A program made the position numbers and the translations under genes. The notes beneath the pieces were generated by a model that searched no databases, was not told the origin of the DNA, and was given only the letters and a program-made list of their open reading frames with translations. This document shows, piece by piece, positions 1-7,700 of a stretch of 14,726 nucleotides of DNA (its first letter is position 1; each line of letters begins with the position of its first letter). The stretch is taken from assembly GCA_009785875.1 (NCBI GenBank), contig WQUF01000134.1, positions 1-14,726 of the forward strand, written 5' to 3'. The stretch comes from Oscillospiraceae bacterium (lineage in GTDB: Bacteria > Bacillota > Clostridia > Clostridiales > Clostridiaceae).

Positions 1-3
1 TTA

Positions 4-1230
4 TCAGTCTTTTCTCAAAGCATCTATTGGATTTAGCTGAGCTGCCTTTCGAGCCGGATAGATCCCAAAAAAAATCCCAACTAAAGATGAAGATCCCAGT
101 GCCAATAATATTACATTAATGTTCTGTATAGATTTTAGGCCTGTCAACCTTGATATTAGAGTTGCTAAAGAAATGCCTAAAAAAACCCCAACTATTCCTC
201 CCAGCAAGCAAATAAGCACGGCTTCAATTAAAAACTGAGTCATTATATCAAAAGTCGAGGCTCCCAACGCCTTTCTTGTCCCAATCTCCCTCGTCCTCTC
301 TGTAACAGAAACCAGCATAATATTCATAACCCCAATACCTCCTACTACCAAAGATATTCCAGCAACACAAACTACTAATAAGCTTACAATATTTATTATG
401 GAACCATATTTATTTATCTGAGTGCTAGCTCTTTCTATTTTATACACTTTTCTTCCTAAGTTATTATGCTTAATAGCCAGAACCTTAAATATATTATCAG
501 CTACCTCATTTATTCTAGTATCATTTTTAAGCACTGCAGATATCCTGAATAGGTTCTTTGTGTTCATCCCAAAATATTGCTCCAAAGTATATGGTATAAA
601 AGCAAAAGCTGGTACTCCTACAACATCAGCTATATCAGTCCCAACTCCTGCGAAAAAAGGATCTATATCAAAGACTCCTATTATATGAAGATTCCTTCCA
701 ATTCCACCATAGTTAACCTTTAAGCTTCTTCCAATCACTTCTTTTGTTTTAAATAATTTTTCACAAGTTAAAGAATCTATTACTACATATTGTTTTGCAT
801 CCTCATAATCGCTTTTATTAAAAAATCTCCCGCCTAGCAGATCTATTCCCCCGATATTAGGAAATTCATTATTTACAAAATACAAATATGCTCCTCTTTT
901 ACCTTTATTCTCAATCTCTACAGTTCCATCCACCTGATCCTGAGGAGTCGCTGAATATATATCTACATCGCTATCTTCAATTGACTTTATATCAGAATAA
1001 ATAAGTAAATCAGAAATTACTGAATCTTCCATATTTACTGAAATATTTAAAGTCTTTGCACCCATCTTATTAAATTGACCAGAAATCTGATCGGTACTTC
1101 CACTTCCTAAAGCTACAACTAAAATAACAGAAGATATACCAATTATTATTCCAAGCATCGTCAAAAATGATCTCATCCTATTGTGAAATATGCTGGTAAG
1201 AGAAGATCTTATACTATCGACTAAATTCAT
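4..1230 (-). CDS. MacB/FtsX-type ABC transporter permease
   Basis: This is the membrane subunit of a three-part ABC exporter encoded with the two genes upstream of it (ATPase, membrane fusion protein). The 408-residue protein has the MacB architecture. A first transmembrane helix lies at about residues 21-42, followed by a large extracytoplasmic domain (about 45-275). Three C-terminal transmembrane helices follow (about 278-310, 328-360 and 370-392). The cytoplasmic motif ERTREIGTRKALGAS begins at 311, and the ending YPARKAAQLNPIDALR is typical of the FtsX/MacB_PCD family. The ATG at 1230 has an AGGAGG site 7 nt upstream, which overlaps the stop codon of the ATPase gene, so translation is probably coupled. 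Two consecutive stop codons (TGA, TAA) end the gene at the window edge. In Bacillota the closest well-known relative by layout is YknZ of YknWXYZ, which protects against a toxic peptide. The substrate here cannot be read from sequence. Confidence 0.93.
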   Translation of the reverse strand: MNLVDSIRSSLTSIFHNRMRSFLTMLGIIIGISSVILVVALGSGSTDQISGQFNKMGAKTLNISVNMEDSVISDLLIYSDIKSIEDSDVDIYSATPQDQVDGTVEIENKGKRGAYLYFVNNEFPNIGGIDLLGGRFFNKSDYEDAKQYVVIDSLTCEKLFKTKEVIGRSLKVNYGGIGRNLHIIGVFDIDPFFAGVGTDIADVVGVPAFAFIPYTLEQYFGMNTKNLFRISAVLKNDTRINEVADNIFKVLAIKHNNLGRKVYKIERASTQINKYGSIINIVSLLVVCVAGISLVVGGIGVMNIMLVSVTERTREIGTRKALGASTFDIMTQFLIEAVLICLLGGIVGVFLGISLATLISRLTGLKSIQNINVILLALGSSSLVGIFFGIYPARKAAQLNPIDALRKD

Positions 1231-1240
1231 AAAATACCTC

Positions 1241-1933
1241 CTACAAAACAGTTCGATTTCTAACTATATAATCATCTCCAATTACCCCATCCCTTACTGT
1301 TACGATTCTTTTTCCATGTAGAGCTATATCTGGCTCATGAGTAACCATAATCACTGTGGTTCCCATATCATTTAATTGTTGAAATATCCTCATGATTTCC
1401 TCTGATGATTTTGTATCTAAATTTCCTGTGGGTTCATCTGCGACTAAAATAGAAGGATTATTCACTAATGCTCTGGCAATAGCAACTCTTTGCCTCTGCC
1501 CTCCTGATATTTCCCCGGGATTATGATGTACCCAGTTTAAAAGTCCAACTTTATCAAGAGATCTCTTTGCGATTCTCCTCCTTTTTCCAGCAGCAACACC
1601 GGCATATTGCATTGGCAATTCAACATTTTCTAAAATAGTCAGTTTTGGAAGGAGATTAAAAGATTGAAAGACAAAGCCAATTTCCTTATTTCTAATTCTC
1701 GCTAGCTCATTACCAGCTAAATGAGTAATCTCATGGTTATTTAAAAAATATTTTCCACTAGTAAGTACATCTAAACAACCAATTATATTCATTAAAGTCG
1801 ATTTACCTGATCCCGAAGGACCCATTATACAAGTAAATTCTCCTTTTTCAACTTTTAGATTTACTCCATTTAAAGCTGTAAATTTAATTTTTCCTGTATT
1901 ATAAGTTTTAGAAACATTTTGTAAAGTTATCAT
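1241..1933 (-). CDS. ABC transporter ATP-binding protein (MacB/LolD/YknY type)
   Basis: This is the cytoplasmic ATPase that would drive the permease encoded 10 nt downstream. All nucleotide-binding motifs are present in 230 residues: Walker A GPSGSGKST (38-46), Q-loop Gln90, signature ISGGQRQ (142-148, Ile in place of the usual Leu), Walker B ILVADEP (162-168), D-loop NLD (171-173) and switch His199. The segment after Walker A and the PTGNLD box are typical of the LolD/MacB/YknY subfamily of stand-alone ATPases that pair with FtsX-like permeases. The ATG at 1933 has AAGGAG 8 nt upstream. It follows the fusion-protein gene by 49 nt, a gap that holds a hairpin. A complete, apparently functional gene; the exported substrate is unknown. 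Confidence 0.95.
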   Translation of the reverse strand: MITLQNVSKTYNTGKIKFTALNGVNLKVEKGEFTCIMGPSGSGKSTLMNIIGCLDVLTSGKYFLNNHEITHLAGNELARIRNKEIGFVFQSFNLLPKLTILENVELPMQYAGVAAGKRRRIAKRSLDKVGLLNWVHHNPGEISGGQRQRVAIARALVNNPSILVADEPTGNLDTKSSEEIMRIFQQLNDMGTTVIMVTHEPDIALHGKRIVTVRDGVIGDDYIVRNRTVL

Positions 1934-1964
1934 ATGCTTGTCTCCTTACTATATGGTCACAAAC

Positions 1965-1994
1965 ACATCAAAATATAAAACTTTATTTTGATGT
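1965..1994 (-). other. intercistronic stem-loop between fusion-protein and ATPase genes
   Basis: Two perfectly complementary 11-nt arms (ACATCAAAATA at 1965-1975 and TATTTTGATGT at 1984-1994) flank an 8-nt loop. The structure spans the TAA stop of the fusion-protein gene (1983-1985). In the transcribed (minus) direction the stem is followed by GTTTGTG, not a U-run, so it does not look like an intrinsic terminator. It may protect or process the mRNA between the two cistrons. The dyad is seen directly; the role is inference. Confidence 0.45.
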
Positions 1995-2879
1995 ATCCTC
2001 GATGACCCTATCCCCATCTTTTAAAATAGGCTTTGGGTTTAAAACAATCTTTTCACCCTCAGTTACTCCATCCAAAATTTGAACATTCGAACCTGAAACA
2101 AGTCCTAATTTTACTATGTTATCTATAGCTTTGCCATTTTCAACAGAAAATATGTGTGTTGAAGCATCAGTATTTGCAACTACAGCTTGAAGAGGCACAA
2201 CCAGGACACCCTTTAATTCTTCAAGAAGTATATCGCAATCCACATCAAATCCAATCTTTACATCAGGTATATAACTGCTTAATTTTATATCAACTACTAA
2301 ACTGGCTTCTACTCCTTGAACTGTTTGAAATTGCGTGGCAGTAGGAGAAACTGTATCCACTGTACCATCATATTCCTTACCATTCACTGTTATTGTGGCG
2401 GATTGCCCGGTACTGATCTTATAAGAGTCATTTTTTGACAATCTTACCTCAACCTTTTGAGAATTTAAATCCTCAATGACTAGTGCAGCCATGAGTCCAG
2501 TATAGCTTTCTCCTTCAGCTATATTCAATTGCGTAATAGTTCCGTCAGCACCAGCTAAAATTGAAACATCTTTAGTTCCTGTAAGTGATGTAGCTGAAGC
2601 CACTCTCACAGTGCCGATCTCATCATCCGTTTTTACAGTATCTCCAAGTTTAACATCCAGCTTAGTCACCAGGCCTGTATCTATAATTTGTGAAAAACTA
2701 TTCTGTGATTTTAAAGTACCTGTAGTAGATACTATATCTGGTATATCAGATTTGGTTACACTCCCTATTTTATACATGCTTGCAGCACGGGCTGCTTCTT
2801 GCTGTCTTAATAAATAAAACACAACAGCTGCAGCAGCGATAATTATAACTAAAACAATCGCTATGATTTTTTTTATCAC
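1983..2879 (-). CDS. HlyD/MacA-like membrane fusion protein, short, without alpha-hairpin
   Basis: This is the extracytoplasmic adaptor of the ABC exporter and the first gene of the operon. I place the start at the GTG at 2879, because GAGGGG lies 8 nt upstream. An ATG at 2918 is in frame but would put extra charged residues before the membrane helix and has no better site. From the GTG the protein has 298 residues: one N-terminal membrane helix (about 3-24) and then a periplasmic-adaptor fold. The first lipoyl half-motif is at about 69-91 (GLVTKLDVKLGDTVKTDDEI) and the second at about 105-132 (ILAGADGTITQLNIAEGESY). A beta-barrel domain (about 134-217) and a membrane-proximal domain (about 218-298, with LVVPLQAVV) follow. 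Only about a dozen residues separate the lipoyl halves, where MacA or YknX carry a long coiled-coil hairpin. Family assignment is firm; substrate and partners beyond the two adjacent genes are unknown. Confidence 0.88.
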   Translation of the reverse strand: MIKKIIAIVLVIIIAAAAVVFYLLRQQEAARAASMYKIGSVTKSDIPDIVSTTGTLKSQNSFSQIIDTGLVTKLDVKLGDTVKTDDEIGTVRVASATSLTGTKDVSILAGADGTITQLNIAEGESYTGLMAALVIEDLNSQKVEVRLSKNDSYKISTGQSATITVNGKEYDGTVDTVSPTATQFQTVQGVEASLVVDIKLSSYIPDVKIGFDVDCDILLEELKGVLVVPLQAVVANTDASTHIFSVENGKAIDNIVKLGLVSGSNVQILDGVTEGEKIVLNPKPILKDGDRVIEDTSK

Positions 2880-3101
2880 ACTATATTCCCCTCTCTTTAT
2901 AAATCTTATATAAAGCATTTATAAATAAAAATACTATGCTTTTTTAACCCTCATAACCCATTATATATTAGTATTAACATTATTTTACCCAAAAATGATA
3001 AAAAAATGTTATTATTATTTTTTTAAATCTATTAATTCATAATTTCCATTTAAATGAATAATTATTATAGTAACAAAACTAAACAGTTTGGAGTGATACT
3101 C
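2880..3101. promoter_or_regulatory. divergent intergenic region between exporter operon and flippase gene
   Basis: This 222-nt region is very AT-rich and must hold promoters in both directions. For the minus-strand exporter operon a TATAAT hexamer is present (plus coordinates 2960-2965), but the matching -35 position reads GTAAAA, so the call is weak. For the plus-strand flippase I see no convincing sigma-A promoter and no good match to sporulation sigma-E or sigma-G elements. An inverted repeat (AAAGCAT at 2912-2918, ATGCTTT at 2936-2942, 17-nt spacer) lies just upstream of the exporter start and could be a regulator site. The flippase ribosome binding site GGAG is at about 3090-3093. Confidence 0.35.
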
Positions 3102-4604
3102 ATGCGAAAAGATGCTTTCTACCGTGAATCCAGTATTTTAATATTTTCAAACATAGGGACTGGAATTTTAGGCTTTATGTTTTCCATTATCCTTTCAAAA
3201 ATTCTCGGTGCAGAAGGAGTTGGTCTATATGGGCTTATAATGCCCATTTACAATTTAGTAATTTGCTTAATTTGCGGAGGTATAATTGCTGCCCTTTCAA
3301 AGACTTCTGCTTACTATTTTGTAAACAACGATTATAAAAACATTAAAAAAACTGTTAAAATTTCTGTCTCCTTTGATTTAGTATGGAGTGTTTCAATTGT
3401 AGCAATATTTTTCTTTTTAGCTCCTCTTGTTGGCGAGCATATTGTAAAAGACCCCAGAAGTCAATACGCTCTAAAAATTATATGTCCAGCTATGATATTT
3501 ATTGCAATATCAAACATCCTAAAAGGCTTTTTTTATGGTACATCTAAAACAATAGTACCTGCATTAATAGATGTAGGAGAAAAATTCATAAGAATAAGTT
3601 TTTTTATCTTCATATTAAATGTTACAAAGGCGAAGACTGTTGAAGAGTGTGTCAGTTTAGCTTATTTAACACTTTGCATCGGAGAATTAATTTCATTAGC
3701 ATTGCTGTACATATTTTACAAAATATTTACAAAAGATAAAAATGAAAGCCCAAAAGAGGAAAGTTATTCAAAACTTCTAAAGGATGTTTTAATGATAAGT
3801 TTGCCTCTCTGTGCATATAGCTTTTTAACTACAGGGATTGGCACTATATCCTCATTAATTGTCCCTAGAAGATTAATAGCAGCAGGTTTTACATATAAAG
3901 AAAGTCTTGCGCTCCTTGGAAAATTTTCAGGAATGTCGCTGACTATTGCCTTGTTTCCTATGATTGTAATATCAGCTTTTTCAACCATATTAATACCTAA
4001 TTTATCTCAAATGATAGCATCAAAGGAATATGACTACATAAAAGAACGAACAGGAGAGGTGCTCCATATTTCGTTACTAGTTGGTCTTGCAACTTCAGTA
4101 ATTTGCACTTTGGTTCCAAGTTACCTGGGATGGCTTTTTTATAAAAGTCAAGATATAACGAGTTACATACAATTTGCTTCATTCATTGCCCCATTTATCT
4201 ATATTTCAGTCACAACCCAGAGCATTTTAAACGGACTTGGAAAAAGCAGCATTTTACTTAGAAATTCCGTCCTATGCTCTATTATAGAACTTGCACTAAT
4301 ATATGTGCTATCATCTATTAAGATTATCAATGTATATGGGATAGGAATCGCTGCAATTTTAAGCAACATCATATTAATCGCATTAAACTACTATGAGATA
4401 AAGAAAGCTATAATCCCTAATTTTAATTTCTATGATATTATAGTTAGTTTTTTATTATCAATATTAACATATTTTATACTAAGAGGGGTTATTTATAATG
4501 CAAGCAGCCTAAATTTCTACATAAAAACATTTTTACCAATACTTTTATCATTTGTAGTCATTTTATTTGGTGGAATTAAATTAAGCAGCAATAGGACAAA
4601 ATGA
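3102..4604 (+). CDS. SpoVB-like polysaccharide/lipid-linked precursor flippase (MOP superfamily)
   Basis: This is a polytopic membrane protein of about 500 residues, a member of the polysaccharide-transport/SpoVB branch of the MOP exporters. That branch contains Wzx, MurJ and SpoVB, which flip lipid-linked sugar precursors across the cytoplasmic membrane. The sequence is a series of about 12-14 hydrophobic helices. The N-terminal segment LGAEGVGLYGLIMPIYN (35-51) is highly typical of the SpoVB group, as is the MRKDAFY start. I choose the ATG at 3102 because GGAG lies 8 nt upstream; an in-frame ATG at 3054 would add 16 polar residues without a ribosome binding site. SpoVB is needed for spore cortex formation in Bacillus, but clostridia often carry several paralogs, so the precise substrate is uncertain. 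It is the only plus-strand gene in the window and is monocistronic, ending at a strong terminator. Confidence 0.9.
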   Translation: MRKDAFYRESSILIFSNIGTGILGFMFSIILSKILGAEGVGLYGLIMPIYNLVICLICGGIIAALSKTSAYYFVNNDYKNIKKTVKISVSFDLVWSVSIVAIFFFLAPLVGEHIVKDPRSQYALKIICPAMIFIAISNILKGFFYGTSKTIVPALIDVGEKFIRISFFIFILNVTKAKTVEECVSLAYLTLCIGELISLALLYIFYKIFTKDKNESPKEESYSKLLKDVLMISLPLCAYSFLTTGIGTISSLIVPRRLIAAGFTYKESLALLGKFSGMSLTIALFPMIVISAFSTILIPNLSQMIASKEYDYIKERTGEVLHISLLVGLATSVICTLVPSYLGWLFYKSQDITSYIQFASFIAPFIYISVTTQSILNGLGKSSILLRNSVLCSIIELALIYVLSSIKIINVYGIGIAAILSNIILIALNYYEIKKAIIPNFNFYDIIVSFLLSILTYFILRGVIYNASSLNFYIKTFLPILLSFVVILFGGIKLSSNRTK

Positions 4605-4615
4605 CTTTGTAAAAT

Positions 4616-4649
4616 CCCTCGCCTATAATAGGCGAGGGAAATTTTTTTT
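4616..4649 (+). terminator. intrinsic terminator of the flippase gene
   Basis: A GC-rich stem, CCCTCGCC (4616-4623) pairing with GGCGAGGG (4631-4638), is extended by two A/T pairs and closed by a 3-nt loop. It is followed by AAA and a run of eight T (4642-4649). It begins 11 nt after the flippase stop. In the opposite direction the stem is followed only by ATTTTAC, so it could act weakly on the convergent large gene too. Confidence 0.93.
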
Positions 4650-4652
4650 ATT

Positions 4653-4710
4653 CTAGTCACTAGCCACTAGCCCCTTATCTCTAGTCACTAGCCACTTATC
4701 ACTAGCCACT
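4653..4710. repeat. CTAG-rich short direct-repeat cluster
   Basis: The 16-mer CTAGTCACTAGCCACT occurs exactly twice (4653-4668 and 4681-4696, period 28 nt). The 11-mer CACTAGCCACT occurs a third time at 4700-4710. The tetranucleotide CTAG recurs several times in under 60 nt. The cluster fills the space between the flippase terminator and the stop codon of the convergent large gene. No ORF, hairpin or known element explains it. Confidence 0.85.
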
Positions 4711-4714
4711 AAAA

Positions 4715-7700
4715 CTATACTTCCCCTGGCAATTGTGTAAATGCACTTGAAATAATCGCTATATCGCTATTGCTTGAATTACCTTTTGCATCTTCTTCCT
4801 GAGCTATCAATCTATCATTAGCAATAAGAGTTATATTGGGAGGTATATTTACAGTCCATAATCCACTTCCGGATATAACTGAAGAAGTAATATTTCCATT
4901 TCTAAAAGTGATTACAACTTTATTTCCTGGTGTTCCTATGCCCCTTACAATTTTATCCCCTGCTTTTACTGGCCGAGTGATCTTTAAATTAGTATAGCAT
5001 TTCCCGACTTCAACAATTACTTCATTTCCATCCACTAAATTTTTATCTTTTTCAACTACATTTATGATATTTCCTTGTTTTAATGGCACACCATCTGGAA
5101 CAGGTACAGACCAAGTTCCATCATTATTTACAATTCCTGAAGCTACTATCCCATCTTGAAATGTGATCTGGATTTTATCGGAAGCTTCACCTTTCCCGGT
5201 TATATCCTTATCTCCTGATGATACTGCATTTACTTGAGCTGTTGGAACTTTTGGATCGATGACTTTAACGGTGATTTCTTCGCTTTTGCTCCCTTTTTCA
5301 TTTTGAGAATATACTTTCACCTTATCTTTTGCATTTAATTTAACATTATTTGGCACTAAAACATACCATTGTCCACTATCATAAACTACGCCCTCGCTTT
5401 TTATGCCATTTGCAAAAGTCACAACCACTTTCGTCGCTTGCTCAGCATTTCCTGAAATATACATATGAGAAGATCTAACAGGCAAATCCACAATAGGAGG
5501 TTCCAGTTCAAAAACCTGTATATTTATAACAGCAGCATCATTTCCAGATGAGTCTTTTCCTTTGGCAGCTTTTAAAGGATTCACTGCTAAATATATTGGA
5601 TAAACTCCCTCAATGCTTTTTAACTCGCTCTTGTCTATGGTGATCCTGCTAATTAAATTATTGCACGTATTTACATTCCAGGCTACAGTTTTTGAATAAT
5701 TTAACACATCTGATTCAGTAAGTATGGGTACATATTTTGATAAAATATTAAAAGGCTCAGCATCTATTGCTATATCCCCCATCATAACGGTATTTTTGCT
5801 TTTAACTGATACATAGCTTTTAGCAGTGGTTTCATTTCCATCGCTGTCTGTTATCGAGTAATTTACTATATACCCTCCTGCTTTTGATGTATCAACAGTA
5901 CCTGATATAATAACCCTGTCAATTAAATTTTGACCATCTTCAAAATCTCGAGCCGAGTTTATAAGGGATTTTAAAATGATGGAACTATTTATATCCAATA
6001 CCTTATTTGATACCACTTCTAAAACCGGGATCTGCCCTTTTGCTACTTTAATAGACGCAATGGAACTTTTATTAGAATTTTTATCAACAGCATAAGCTTT
6101 TATTAAATCACCAGATTTTAAAATGATTCCTGCAGGAACATTAATAGTCCATTTGCCGTCGGTGCCTACATATCCTGTGGATTCTCTTCCATTTGGAAAT
6201 GTAACTACAATTTGGTCTCCAGCATCTCCTTCACCATTTATCACATCGCTATTTGGCTTTATGCTCTGTATTACAGGTGCCATTGGTAAATCAAGAACCG
6301 TTGAGATCACAGTATCACTAGTAATTCCATATTTATTAATCTCAACCACCTTAACTATATCTCCTGGCTCTAACCTTATGTTGATGTTTATTGAAAAATT
6401 CCCGGAAGCATCTATTACAGCACTTTTTACTTCTGTTTCGCCAGGTAAAGCTATATTTATAGTATTTCCTGCTGTACCTGTACCTCTTAACACCTTATCC
6501 CCTGGTGTTATAGGATTAATAGCAGGAGATGGTTTTGATATGTCTATTACTTCAGAATAAACTTCAGGGCTTTTATTTCCATTTTTATCCTCTACATAGG
6601 CTTTTATTTTATCTCCTGGAGATAACGCAAGTCCAATTGGAACATCTACTTCCCAATTACCAGTAGCTCCTATTGTTTTCTTGTCAGTCCTCCCATTTGA
6701 AAAAGTTACCACGATATTTTTAGATTGTTCTCCTTGTCCGTTTATTTTTTTATCAGTAGGTCTTATAGGTTCGAGAATTTTAGGTTTAAGTGGATAGGGT
6801 AAAACTTTTTGGATGCTTTTATCGCTCATATCGCCATTATCATCATAAGCTTGAGCTGTAACTTCATCTTCAGGTATCAAGATCACTTCCTTTGGTACAT
6901 CCAATTTCCAAACTCCATTTTTATCAACTTTAGTGGATTTTTTAGATCCAGTTTTAAATGTCAATTCGATCTTATTTCCTGAAACTCCCATTCCGGATAC
7001 TATATTATCTAAAGGAGTGATAGGATCTATGCTCGGCTTTACAACCAATACTTGATTATATGTGAATACTACTTCATGATCTTTATCTAAATTGTTTATA
7101 GTTGCTGTTCCAGAATTCACTAAAACACCATCAATAATAATATTAGAAAGATCATATCCCGAAATTATCGGAGCTTGTCTTGAATAGTTTTCTGCACCTT
7201 TATAAGAAATTTTTAAATCATCCTTAAGAGTAGTGCCATCCATGTTTTTATACTTTTCAGTTATAGTATAGCTCTCCTTGCTATCTTCAATTCCATTTTT
7301 ATTCTTATCATCTTCGTATATGAAAATTACGCTATGGCCTCCAAAGATGTTGTTGATTGTAGCACTGGTTTTACCAATTGACTTGCCATCGACTTTAACA
7401 TCTGTTAATACATAGTTTTCGATATTAGGCGCAGCTTTTGTATAACTTTGATTCCCACTTACCGTAGTGCTTGTATCTAATTTTAAGCTCACTCCATTAG
7501 ATTTTTGATATTTTTCACTTATGATAAAATGCTCATCATCATCGGCTACATTATTATTATTTTTATCATCTTTGTAGATAAATATCAATTCATGATTTTC
7601 ATTGACATCTGATATGGTTGCAGTTGTACTTCCTAATAAGTTTCCATCTAATCTTATATTGTAAATCACATAATTGGTAATCTTTGGAGCCTTATTCTCG

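Noticed and set aside
3055..3082. Sporulation sigma-G-like promoter (GAATA ... AAAACTA) before the flippase gene
   Set aside because: The spacing is about 14 nt where 17-18 is expected, the -10 match is poor, and it would leave almost no leader before the ribosome binding site.
3054..3101. Upstream ATG as start of the flippase
   Set aside because: No ribosome binding site before it, and the added residues are polar and atypical; the ATG at 3102 has GGAG at good spacing and gives the usual MRKD start.
4653..4710. Possible CRISPR array or transposon end
   Set aside because: Only two full 16-nt repeats with a 12-nt gap, no cas gene, no transposase and no terminal inverted repeats; too short and irregular for a CRISPR array.
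6123..6560. Plus-strand open frame of 145 codons inside the large secreted protein gene
   Set aside because: It is antisense to well-supported Ig-like modules, has no ribosome binding site, and its composition mirrors the repeat on the other strand.
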